Shown here: piece after piece, positions 17,287 through 25,046 of the stretch
Numbering within the stretch: position 1 is the stretch's first letter
Layout: every line of letters begins with the position of its first letter
Source: JACKFB01 sp041389525
GTDB lineage: Bacteria > Myxococcota_A > UBA9042 > PHBI01 > JACKFB01
Reading direction: 5' to 3'
Length of the DNA stretch: 40,994 bases
Assembly: GCA_041389525.1 (NCBI GenBank)
Contig: JAWKRR010000066.1
Span: forward strand, 1-40,994
Program-made: the position numbers and the translations under genes
The notes under the pieces: generated by a model
What the model was told of the DNA's origin: nothing
Seen by the model: the letters and a program-made list of their open reading frames with translations, nothing else
Databases searched by the model: none

Positions 17287-20109
17287 ATGCGATCGCTCCC
17301 CGCCGCTGCCGTGGCTGCCTTGCTCGTCGTCGCCTCGTCGACGGCCCACGCCGCGGTCCTCAAACACCACGACTTCGTCTCAGGGACCCTGGCCGTCGCC
17401 GACCAGCTCGACACCCGCACCGGCGAGTACTACGCGGTGCGTTTCGAGGCGGACTCCTACCCGGTGACCATCACCGAGCTCCGCTTCTTCCTGGGCGACA
17501 ACGGCACCGGAAAGACCAACGGCGACTGCAGCAGCTGGAACGTCGCGGTGTGGGAGGACCCGCTCGGGGACAACGAACCGGGCAGCCTCATCTTCGATTC
17601 GGCCGACAGCGGCCAGGTCTTGGAGCTCTTCGAGACCGTCGCGCTTCAGTCGGTGGCCCTGTCCTCCTTCAACGCCGGCCCCATCGTCGCCAACGGCCCC
17701 TTCCGCATCGCGCTGCAGCCTGAAGACAAGCAGTGCTGGACGCAGGATCTCTTCGGCAGCTTCGCCGGCATCGGCCGCATCTACTCCGACGCGGCCGTGA
17801 CCCCCGGGGTGAACTTCGTCCGCCGCCGCCTCTGTCAGCTTGGCGCGGACTGCATCGCCCACCCCGAGCTGCTCAAGGTCTGGGTCCCCCTCGAGGAGAT
17901 CTTCCCGGCCGCCGGCGACTTCATCATGGAGGTGGTCACGCCCGGCGGTGGCCCCGCCGCCTGCTCGCCGCCGGACTGCGATGACGCGGACGCCTGCACG
18001 ACCGACTGGTGCGTCGCCGGAAAGTGTCAGCACGTCCCGATCTCGGGCTGTGGTGTCCCGGACCCCGTGCCGGACTCGGCTCCCGACGCGGCACCTGACT
18101 CCGCCGTCGAGAGCGCCCCCGACGCCGCGCCGGACGTCGCCGCCGAGACCAGCCCGGACCTGACGCCCGAGATCGCGCCTGACTCCGCACCCACCGAAGA
18201 CATCGGGCCCGTGCTCGACACCTCCGACGCGGCCGCCGACGCCACGCCGCCCACCGGCGCGCTGCGCATCGACCGCATCAGCCCCGGCGCCGGAGACAAC
18301 CACGTCACCACCGCGGTCGTCCTCGAAGGCGCCGGCTTCGTGCCCGGCATGAGCGCCCGCATCGGTCCCCACGCGCTACAGACCGTGGGTGTTCAGACCC
18401 CGACCCGCGCGATCGCGGTGGTCCCCGCCGGGATCACCCCGCGGGTCTACACGCTCTACGTGCGGCTCGGCGACGTCGAGGTCTCCCTCGCCGACGCCTT
18501 CGAGGTCCGCGAGGCCGCGTCGTCGGGTTGCGCGGGTGGCACGCCTCCGAACGGGCTGGTGATCTGGCTGGCCCTGGCGCTGCTCGGCTGCGCGCTGACT
18601 CGCCGCCGCGCCCGCGGGGCCGTCGCCGCCGCCCTCGTCGTCGCCGCGGCCGCGCCCCTGGCCGCGACCCCAGCCCGCGCCCACGGGATCCAGGGCCACA
18701 TGCACGTCACCGGCTGGGCGCTGGAGAATCAGCCCGCCGGCGAACTGCGCGATTTCTTCGACGATCCCGAGGTGATGGACGCCGCCCTCTTCGGCGCCGC
18801 CTTCACCGACTCGGGCTACTGGCCCCAGGCCGGCGCCATCAAAGACCGCGCCCGCGCCTACTCGGAGCACACCCACTGGGAGCCCTTCATCGAGGACTTC
18901 ATCCAGTGGATTCGCGCCAACGATCCGCCGCCGTGGACCTCGCTCTCGTCCCGCAAGCGCGTGGCGTTCCTGATGGGCTGCGCGTCTCACGGCCAGCAGG
19001 ACGAGATCTTCGACTCGCTCTTCCTCTTTCAGGTCAACGCCCACGACAAACACGAGCAGGAGTCGGCCGATCCGGGGACCGACGGGTTCTTGGCCCTGGA
19101 CGAGCACCTGCGCTTTCTTCCGCCCACGTGGATGCCGCTGGAGACCCTGCTCGAGCTGTACAAGGTGGTGGGCGACGACATCACCGCCGAGGTGGTCGAG
19201 AGCTCGGTCGGGCTGCTTGAGCTCTTCTACCTGGGTGAGCAGGCGCTGGAGATCGCGACGTCCTTGGGCCACCAGTACAAAGATGTCATCCCGTGGACCC
19301 GCGACCACTACCTGGACCCGGACATCCCGGGCAGCCTGCTCTCGGAGATCCCGCCGACCCTGGCGTACCAGCAGGCGATTTGGCAGCGATTGCACGGGGA
19401 GCTGAGCGCAGACGCGCTGGTGGTGGGGCGCTACCCCGAGCCGCCGCGCCGCATCTTGGGGGTCATCCCGGGGACGCCCGACTCGTGGGTCACGCTGGTG
19501 TTCGGCCTCGGGATGAAGGTGACGGAGGCCTCGGTCAGCCTGCAGGGCGCAGACGGGATGCCGCTGCCTTTTGAGCTGAAGAGCACGCGCTGGGGCGGGC
19601 CGGGGGGCTGGTCGCGGGTGATGCGGCTGCTGCCGACCGCGGGGCTCGAGCCGGGCGGCTGGTACACCGCGACGGTCGCGCCGGGGGTGGCGCTGATCGA
19701 TGGGAGCACGCTGAAGGCGCCGATCGTGTTCGAGTTTCAGGCGCCCTGTGACGAGGTGAGCGCGGCGCTGTGTCCGGACCTGGGCGAGCTGGTGTTGCCG
19801 AACATCGACGGGCCGCCGCCGGTGGTCGAGCCGGACCCGGGGCCGGAGCCCGTCGCGGACGCGGGGCCAGAGCCGGTGGGAGAGGTGGGGGCCGAGCTTG
19901 GGACCGAGGTCGCAGAGGCGCCCGATTCGGCGGACGCGGCCGCGGAGGCAGATGCAGGGGCTGACGCGGCGGTGGAGCCTGCGCCGGCGGGGGCGACGAC
20001 CGGTGGCGGAGGTTGTGCTGGCGGCGGCGACGGGCCCTTCGGCCCGGCGTTGACCTTCATGGCCGCGACCGCCGCGACTCTCCTGCCGCGGCGGCGCTCC
20101 GCGAGCTAG
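17287..20109 (+). CDS. Double protein: TIG-domain surface protein fused to zinc phospholipase C-like protein
   Basis: 940 residues in one uninterrupted frame that read as two exported proteins head to tail. Part 1: signal peptide 1-22, a beta-rich domain to ~220, a Cys knot CSPPDCDDADACTTDWC (226-), an Asp/Pro/Ala linker, a TIG/IPT domain (~324-410) and a sorting-type tail (Gly414-Cys415, helix, RRRAR at 439-443). Part 2 follows immediately: a second signal-like segment (444-465, ending TPARA), then His466-Gly, GHMHVTGWAL, AYSEHTHWEP and FLMGCASHGQQDEIFD, the His/Asp pattern of zinc-dependent phospholipase C-like proteins. It ends in another linker and a second tail (Cys910, helix, PRRRSAS). 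The fusion may be processed into two proteins, or a stop/start may have been lost. The stop overlaps the convergent neighbour. Confidence 0.85.
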   Translation: MRSLPAAAVAALLVVASSTAHAAVLKHHDFVSGTLAVADQLDTRTGEYYAVRFEADSYPVTITELRFFLGDNGTGKTNGDCSSWNVAVWEDPLGDNEPGSLIFDSADSGQVLELFETVALQSVALSSFNAGPIVANGPFRIALQPEDKQCWTQDLFGSFAGIGRIYSDAAVTPGVNFVRRRLCQLGADCIAHPELLKVWVPLEEIFPAAGDFIMEVVTPGGGPAACSPPDCDDADACTTDWCVAGKCQHVPISGCGVPDPVPDSAPDAAPDSAVESAPDAAPDVAAETSPDLTPEIAPDSAPTEDIGPVLDTSDAAADATPPTGALRIDRISPGAGDNHVTTAVVLEGAGFVPGMSARIGPHALQTVGVQTPTRAIAVVPAGITPRVYTLYVRLGDVEVSLADAFEVREAASSGCAGGTPPNGLVIWLALALLGCALTRRRARGAVAAALVVAAAAPLAATPARAHGIQGHMHVTGWALENQPAGELRDFFDDPEVMDAALFGAAFTDSGYWPQAGAIKDRARAYSEHTHWEPFIEDFIQWIRANDPPPWTSLSSRKRVAFLMGCASHGQQDEIFDSLFLFQVNAHDKHEQESADPGTDGFLALDEHLRFLPPTWMPLETLLELYKVVGDDITAEVVESSVGLLELFYLGEQALEIATSLGHQYKDVIPWTRDHYLDPDIPGSLLSEIPPTLAYQQAIWQRLHGELSADALVVGRYPEPPRRILGVIPGTPDSWVTLVFGLGMKVTEASVSLQGADGMPLPFELKSTRWGGPGGWSRVMRLLPTAGLEPGGWYTATVAPGVALIDGSTLKAPIVFEFQAPCDEVSAALCPDLGELVLPNIDGPPPVVEPDPGPEPVADAGPEPVGEVGAELGTEVAEAPDSADAAAEADAGADAAVEPAPAGATTGGGGCAGGGDGPFGPALTFMAATAATLLPRRRSAS

Positions 20110-21620
20110 GGCTGCACGCCGATCGCGCCGGGGATAAACGCGGTGCCCGCGCCGGTGCTGACCAGCCCGAGGTCGTCGAGCTTGGCGCCGCCGGCAAAGC
20201 GGACCAGGCGGATGCCGCCGATCTCGCTGACCAGGACGACCCCACGCGCCGCGCCGCGGGCCACGACGGCCGCGTGTCCGGGCAGGGAGGACCCGACGCT
20301 GGGGCCCTGCTCGCCCAAGGGCGCGGCGCTCTCCGGGTCGTAGGCGAAGGGCCGCAGCGCGTTGCCGTAGCCGCTGACCACGAGCACGGCGTCGCCATCG
20401 GGCGAGGGCACGATGTCGAAGGGGTCGAGGATGGGGCTGAGGGTCTGGACGCGCGCGGGCGTCGCGCCGCTGAGGTCGATGACCGCGATTCGGTTCGGCA
20501 CCCCCGAGAATTCGCTGATGTCGCCTACGAAAAAGTGACGTCCGTCCGGCGACAGCGAGGCGCCCGCGACCTGGGCGTCGATGTCCTGGAAGGTCGGCGC
20601 GCCGCCGAGTCGCGTGATGGGCGGGCCGAGGTCCAGCAGGTGGGCCTCCTCAGCGGCGGGCGCGCCGGGTAGCTCGCGGGCGACCGCGGCGGCGAGGCTG
20701 GGGTCGCCGGGGAGGTAGGCGAAGCCGTGCAGCAGCTTGGTGACCAGCACGCGGTCGCCGACCGTGATGGTGTCGTCGCACCCGATGGTGAAGGGGTAGA
20801 GGCCGCCGCCGTGCTCGGGGAAGCCGCCGTGCAGGATGAAGCCGCGGTCGCCGTCGGGGTGGATCGCGACGTCTTCGGCGTAGAAGGCGCCGCTGAGATT
20901 GGCGATGAGCGGGCTCACCGTGCCGTTCGCCGCGACCCGGAGCACGCCGACGCTGCCGTCCTCTTGGGGGACGAAGCCCAGGGCGCCGTCGGGGGTGAAG
21001 CGGACGTGGCCGAGGTGGGCGCGGCCCATGGTGAAGGTGCCGGGCGTCACGGTCAGGGTGGCGTCGGCGGTGAGGACCGCGCTGGCCCAGGTGGGGGCTT
21101 TGGCGCCGCTGGCGGTGTAGGGCAGGGCGTAGACCACGGCGCGGGGCGCGTCGGCGGGGCGGGGCGTGGCGTGGCAGAGGACGGGGCTGGCGTCGGGCTC
21201 GGTGGCGTCGGGCTCGGTGGCGTCGGGCTCGATGGCGTCGGGCGTGGCGTCGGGCTCGATGGCGTCGGGCGTGGCGTCCGGGGAGGAGTCCGGTGCGCTG
21301 TCGGGCTCGGCGTCGGGCGCCGCGTCCGCGTCGGGCTGGCTGATGGCGTCGACCTCGGGCCCGCCGTCGCCCGTCGCGGCCGAGTCGGTCACTTCTGTGA
21401 GGTCCGGGCCCGCGTCCGAGCCGGGATCGCCCGCGCTGTCCGCGTCGATCGCCGAGTCGCCGTCGGCCTCCCCGTCGCCCGCGGTCGGCACGTCGAGCTT
21501 CGCGGTTCCGTCAGCGCGCAGGTCGCCGCCGCCGAAGACCACCTTGTTTGGCTCGTCGCCGCATCCGGAAGCCGCCGCCAGCGCGGCCGTCACCAAAACG
21601 AACTTGAGTTTCCGAATCAC
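20106..21620 (-). CDS. Beta-propeller lipoprotein with Asp/Ala/Pro linker
   Basis: 504 residues from the GTG at 21620, which has GGAGG eight bases upstream; a further GTG at 21644 lacks a site. The signal VIRKLKFVLVTAALAAASGC ends in a lipobox. A ~120-residue low-complexity acidic linker of DxxPDA-type repeats follows (encoded by 12/15-bp DNA repeats). The C-terminal ~350 residues contain repeated propeller-like strands (VRFTPDGALGFVPQ, VAIHPDGDRGFILHG, ASLSPDGRHFFVGD, VPSPDGDAVLVVSG), as in the lactonase/YVTN-type seven-bladed propellers. No catalytic residues are identifiable. It is probably an envelope-anchored binding or scaffolding protein. Its TAG stop and the TAG of the convergent gene share the palindrome CTAG (20106-20109). 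Confidence 0.8.
   Translation of the reverse strand: MIRKLKFVLVTAALAAASGCGDEPNKVVFGGGDLRADGTAKLDVPTAGDGEADGDSAIDADSAGDPGSDAGPDLTEVTDSAATGDGGPEVDAISQPDADAAPDAEPDSAPDSSPDATPDAIEPDATPDAIEPDATEPDATEPDASPVLCHATPRPADAPRAVVYALPYTASGAKAPTWASAVLTADATLTVTPGTFTMGRAHLGHVRFTPDGALGFVPQEDGSVGVLRVAANGTVSPLIANLSGAFYAEDVAIHPDGDRGFILHGGFPEHGGGLYPFTIGCDDTITVGDRVLVTKLLHGFAYLPGDPSLAAAVARELPGAPAAEEAHLLDLGPPITRLGGAPTFQDIDAQVAGASLSPDGRHFFVGDISEFSGVPNRIAVIDLSGATPARVQTLSPILDPFDIVPSPDGDAVLVVSGYGNALRPFAYDPESAAPLGEQGPSVGSSLPGHAAVVARGAARGVVLVSEIGGIRLVRFAGGAKLDDLGLVSTGAGTAFIPGAIGVQP
21189..21272 (-). repeat. Imperfect 15/12-bp tandem repeats encoding the acidic linker
   Basis: On the + strand, units GGCGTCGGGCTCGGT (21189-21203, 21204-21218) and GGCGTCGGGCTCGAT (21219-21233, 21246-21260) alternate with 12-bp units GGCGTCGGGCGT (21234-21245, 21261-21272). 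They encode DATEP/DAIEP/DATP repeats in the lipoprotein linker. All units are multiples of three, so copy-number change would keep the frame. Confidence 0.9.
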
Positions 21621-21737
21621 GCCGTGGCCTCCGTTCAGGAACACCCTCTAGCGGAACAGCCGTGCGGGCGCCAGCGAGCATCTGCCGCGACGATAATGTA
21701 CGCTCACACCCGCGGGCTCGAGGACAGGAGCGAGGGC

Positions 21738-22145
21738 ATGGCGGAAACCGGGACGGCGGTCGGGACAGTCGGGTGGCGCGACCTCACAGTCGCGGACGCT
21801 GGCGAGCTGCGCGCCTTCTACGAGGACGTCGTGGGCTGGACCACCGAGGCCGTCGACATGGGCGGCTACTCGGACTACGTGATGAAGGCGCCCGGCTCCG
21901 GCGAGCCCGTGGCGGGCATCTGCCACGCCCGCGGCCCCAACGCCGACCTGCCGCCGCAGTGGCTCGCGTACATCAGCGTCGCCGACCTCGACCAGAGCCT
22001 CACCGCCTGCGACGAGCGCGGCGGGACCGTCATCGTCGCGGCTCGCGGCCTCATGGGCGGGCGCATGGCCGTCATCCGCGACCCCGCCGGCGCCGTCTGC
22101 GCGCTGTGGCAGCCGCCGGCGAGCTCGCCGAGCCAGGGCGGCTGA
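21738..22145 (+). CDS. VOC-family (glyoxalase/bleomycin-resistance fold) protein
   Basis: A 135-residue protein of the vicinal-oxygen-chelate fold: TVGWRDLTVADAGELRAFYEDVVGW is the typical first beta-alpha-beta unit (FYxxVxGW), and the second ends RMAVIRDPAGAVCALWQP, the usual IxDPxGxxxxLWQ closing strand. Some expected metal ligands seem absent (the first-strand residue is Asp rather than His), so catalytic activity is uncertain. No signal peptide. ATG 21738 follows AGGAGCGAGGG. The next gene, a radical SAM protein, begins two bases after its stop, which implies co-translation and a shared pathway. It is divergent from the propeller lipoprotein across 117 bp. Confidence 0.85.
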   Translation: MAETGTAVGTVGWRDLTVADAGELRAFYEDVVGWTTEAVDMGGYSDYVMKAPGSGEPVAGICHARGPNADLPPQWLAYISVADLDQSLTACDERGGTVIVAARGLMGGRMAVIRDPAGAVCALWQPPASSPSQGG

Positions 22146-22146
22146 G

Positions 22147-23979
22147 TTGTCGGACGCCCTCGCCACCACCCGCCCGAGCGCCCTCAGCGTCGGCGGCATG
22201 GGCCCGCCCGGCTGGGTGTGCACGCGCATCCAGATCGACGGCCCGAACGACGTCCAGGTGCGCTACGAGGCCCGCCCCGAGCTTGGCCGCCGCGACGCCG
22301 CCCGCGACGACTGGGTCGAGGTCTTCGTCTACCGCTCGCCAGACCGCGCGCGCGCCTTCCACGTCTTCGACCACTGCGTCGTCCGCTACCGCGGCCACCT
22401 CGCGGCCCCCAGCGACGCCCGCCGCGCCGAGGTCGCCTCCCTGGTCATGGGCATCGGCGCCGGCGTCGACGCCATGCTCGCCGCCGCCCCCGACCGCACC
22501 ATCGCCGAGGCCTTCGGCCGCAAGACCGAGCCCGAGCGCCTGGTCTTCGGCGCCGACGCCCTGCTGGCCTTCCTCGCCCCGCGCGTCACCGTCGGCCACC
22601 CCGTCGCCGACGACTGGGCCCTCGAAGAGATCTTCCCCGCCTCCCGCGGAAAACGCCGCCCCGACGGCGCCTTCGACCTCCTGATGACCTTCGCCCACCC
22701 CGACACGGACGGCCGCCTCGTCGTCGTCGTCGGCCCCAACGACCCCACGCGCCCAGCCTTCGCCCGCACGCGCCACTTCGCGCTCAGCCACTACGCGACC
22801 GGCGAGGCCCTCCCCACCGGCACCGAAGCCGTCTGCACCCTGGTCGCCTTCGCCTTCGAGGTGCGCGACCACGACGCGCTGGAGGTCGCCTTCCCCAGCA
22901 TCGCCGACGACGTCGCCTCCGACCTCCTCGCCTTGCCGTCCGCGGCCCCCGACACCGACGATTCACCAGACGCCGCCTCAGAAAATGACGACGACCCCTT
23001 CGCCGACGCCCTGAACCTGGCGATCTCCTCGGACTGCGGCCAGGCCTGCAACTTCTGCGCGTCCAAGGCCCTCGATCCCCCCTTCGACGGCGGCGCTGAG
23101 ACCCTGGCCGGCCTGCTCGCCGTGCTGTCCTCCAACCGCGCCCTGGGCGTCCGCGCGGTCCGCGTCAACGGCTTCGACCCGCTGGCCTTCTCGCGCATCC
23201 TCGAGGTCCTCACCGCCATCCGCCGCCTGGGCTACACCCGCGCCGAGGTCTTCTCCCCCTGCACCCGCCTCGCCGACCCGGCCTTCTGCCGCGCCGTCGT
23301 CGATGCCCTCCCGACGCACACCCGCTTCTACGTGCCGCTCTACGGCGCCACCGCCGCGGTCCACGACGCCGTCGTCAACCTGCCCGGCGCCCAAGCCCAG
23401 GTCCTGCGCGCGCTGGACAACCTCCAGGCCATGGCCCAGCCCGACCAGGTCGTCCTCCTCTGCGCCCTGACCCTCCCCACGCTGCCCGACCTCGAGCCCC
23501 TGCGCCGCCTCGCCGACGCCCGCGGCCTCCCCCTGCTCTTTCACCTGCCCTACGCCAACACCGAGAGCCGCAGCGACCCCTACATGAGCGCCGCCGCCAG
23601 CCAGACCGAGGTCGCCCGCGCCTTCGCCGACGCCGCCCGCGCCATCCCCGCGCTGCTGCCCCTGCGCATCGACGGCCTCGCCCCCTGCGTCGCCTTTCGC
23701 GAACTGAGCGCCCGCGACATCCCGCTGCGCGCCTGGCTGGACATCCCGCCTGAGCCGCCAAGTCTGCGCGGCACCGAGTACCGAAACGAGGCCATCCGCC
23801 ACCAAGCGGGCACCGAGACCCACGACGCACGCATCGCCGTCACGGTCCCGTGCCCCCACCGCGAGGTCTGCGCCCTGCGCGCCGCGTGCCCGGCGGAGCT
23901 ACTCCGCAGCTACCTCGTCCGCTTCGGCGAGGACGAGTTCCGCCCGGTCCACCTGCGCGCCCTGCTCGACGCCCGCTGA
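22147..23979 (+). CDS. Radical SAM protein with uncharacterised N-terminal region
   Basis: Up to 610 residues. The radical SAM core begins at SSDCGQACNFC, a CX3CX2C motif (Cys297, Cys301, Cys304) that would bind the SAM-coordinating 4Fe-4S cluster; the barrel continues to ~530. The C-terminus has three spaced cysteines (569, 575, 581) followed by YLVRFGEDEFRPV. The same ending is present in the radical SAM protein at 38389-39549, so it may be an auxiliary cluster or a family signature. The first ~290 residues look like two alpha/beta domains (DWVEVFVYRS..., RLVVVVGPNDP...) that I cannot name. The TTG at 22147 is two bases after the VOC stop; ATG 22198 is an alternative start. The reaction is unknown; coupling to the VOC protein suggests they act together. 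Confidence 0.8.
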   Translation: MSDALATTRPSALSVGGMGPPGWVCTRIQIDGPNDVQVRYEARPELGRRDAARDDWVEVFVYRSPDRARAFHVFDHCVVRYRGHLAAPSDARRAEVASLVMGIGAGVDAMLAAAPDRTIAEAFGRKTEPERLVFGADALLAFLAPRVTVGHPVADDWALEEIFPASRGKRRPDGAFDLLMTFAHPDTDGRLVVVVGPNDPTRPAFARTRHFALSHYATGEALPTGTEAVCTLVAFAFEVRDHDALEVAFPSIADDVASDLLALPSAAPDTDDSPDAASENDDDPFADALNLAISSDCGQACNFCASKALDPPFDGGAETLAGLLAVLSSNRALGVRAVRVNGFDPLAFSRILEVLTAIRRLGYTRAEVFSPCTRLADPAFCRAVVDALPTHTRFYVPLYGATAAVHDAVVNLPGAQAQVLRALDNLQAMAQPDQVVLLCALTLPTLPDLEPLRRLADARGLPLLFHLPYANTESRSDPYMSAAASQTEVARAFADAARAIPALLPLRIDGLAPCVAFRELSARDIPLRAWLDIPPEPPSLRGTEYRNEAIRHQAGTETHDARIAVTVPCPHREVCALRAACPAELLRSYLVRFGEDEFRPVHLRALLDAR

Positions 23980-24000
23980 CGTCTCAGAGCCCGCGGCCCG

Positions 24001-24588
24001 TCAGAGCCGGTAGCCCGCCTTGATCAGCGCGGTCGTCGAGAGCGCCAAGCTGCGCTCACTCTGCGGCGCAAACCCCAGGGCGTGGGCGATGCGGTTGATC
24101 GTGTGAAAGATCGCCGCGACCTGCGCGGCCGAGTCGATGTCGTCGTCGTCGAGGCCTGCTTCCCGCAGCGCCCGAATGTCGTCGGGCCCAAGCTCATCGG
24201 GCGAGAGGCTGAGCTTCTCAATGAAACCCAGGATGGCGACCAGCGGCGGCGCCAAGCCCGCGTTCCGGTAGTCCGACAGCGCCCGCTCGACCAGCGCATC
24301 CCCCAACAATTTCGACGCGACCGCGCCGTGCGAGCGCAGTCAGAAGAGGCAGTGATTCAGCGACGACACGTAGGCCGCCATCAGCTCGCGCTCGCCGCGG
24401 TTCCAGCGCCCCACCGAGCCGCACAGCGCCTCCTGAGCCCACGCCGCGAAGGGCCGCCCGAAGCGGTCGACGCGGTAGTGCAGCAACTGCAAGACATCTG
24501 GCGCCCGCTCGCCCAGCACCAGCCCCATCAGCCGCAGCTTCCACCGGTGCCCGACGCGCTGGCCGGCCGCGGGGTTGGTCAGCCTCAT
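24001..24588 (-). CDS. AhpD-like selenoprotein with Cys-x-x-Sec centre (in-frame TGA)
   Basis: 195 residues if the in-frame TGA at 24342-24340 is read as selenocysteine 83. The segment SSLNHCLF-U-LRSHG keeps the NxCxFCxxxH motif of the AhpD/carboxymuconolactone-decarboxylase-like peroxidase family, with Sec at the second Cys. Glu68, Cys80, Sec83 and His87 have the same spacings (12, 3, 4) as Glu118, Cys130, Cys133 and His137 of mycobacterial AhpD. The frame continues to a TAA-free end at TGA 24001 with a family-like C-terminal half (ILGFIEKLSLSPDELG..., FHTINRIAHALGFAP). A SECIS-like hairpin lies directly downstream of the TGA. A routine gene caller would split it into two fragments. It is translationally coupled (ATGA) to the small protein upstream. 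The likely role is thiol/selenol peroxide reduction in the cytoplasm; the substrate is unknown. The TGA as a plain nonsense mutation is the main alternative. Confidence 0.82.
24313..24328 (-). promoter_or_regulatory. Candidate bacterial SECIS element
   Basis: On the minus strand, CGGCGC (24328-24323), loop GGTC (24322-24319), GCGTCG (24318-24313): a 6-bp stem with one G-U pair and a GGUC tetraloop. The loop starts 17 nt after the TGA. The E. coli fdhF element, as I recall it, presents the same GGUC apical loop at 18 nt. An overlapping 8-bp hairpin that starts at the GA of the TGA could compete with it, so folding needs checking. Confidence 0.7.
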
Positions 24589-24926
24589 CGCGACGCCTCG
24601 GCGCGCAGCAGCGCGCGCACCCGCTCCAGGCGCGCCAAACCCGCGCCCACAGCCGCCACCACGGTCACCTCGAAGACCCCGTCGTCGTCGTAGCCGTCTT
24701 CGCGCAGCCGCTCGAGATCCTGGTCGTCCATCGTGTGAGCCGCGTCGCGGATGCGGTCGACGTACTGCGACACCGCGCTCGTGAGCCCCTCGTGGTCTCC
24801 GTCAGCCACCGCGTCGCCGGCGCCCCGGGCCACGATGCGCGCGCGCAACGCGGTCGAGGTCACACCCGGGCCCTCGAGCACCGTCTCGCGCAGCCCCCGA
24901 ATCCACGGATCTTCGCTTGCACTCAT
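24585..24926 (-). CDS. Small AhpD-fold-like companion protein
   Basis: 113 residues, helical, without cysteine. The C-terminal half (DQDLERLREDGYDDDGVFEVTVVAAVGAG) resembles the second half of carboxymuconolactone-decarboxylase/AhpD-like proteins and is recognisably like the matching part of the selenoprotein (DDIRALREAGLDDDDI...). It lacks the CxxC centre, so it is unlikely to be a peroxidase alone; a partner or regulatory subunit of the selenoprotein is plausible. Its stop TGA overlaps the selenoprotein ATG as ATGA, which favours coupled, stoichiometric translation. ATG 24926 has no clear ribosome-binding site. It lies 120 bp after the SDR gene on the same strand. Confidence 0.7.
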   Translation of the reverse strand: MSASEDPWIRGLRETVLEGPGVTSTALRARIVARGAGDAVADGDHEGLTSAVSQYVDRIRDAAHTMDDQDLERLREDGYDDDGVFEVTVVAAVGAGLARLERVRALLRAEASR

Positions 24927-25046
24927 GCGCGGAATGCTAAGCGGTTCCGGGCTGAGCGGGCAATGTCCCGCCGCGCGACGCTGTAATGCTGCCCCGGGTG
25001 TGAGCCGCCGATCTCGGGCGGTGCTGCTTCGTTTCGCCCGGGCGCC

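Noticed and set aside
24001..24588. Two separate small genes (24001-24309 and 24340-24588) or a pseudogene
   Set aside because: The frame is continuous across a single TGA at the conserved Cys position, both halves keep family sequence, and a SECIS-like hairpin follows. A decayed gene would be unlikely to stop at exactly that codon.
24986..25040. Rho-independent terminator (CCGCC-GATCTCG-GGCGG) after the SDR gene
   Set aside because: Only 5 bp of stem with a 7-nt loop and no T run in the SDR direction. Too weak in GC-rich DNA.
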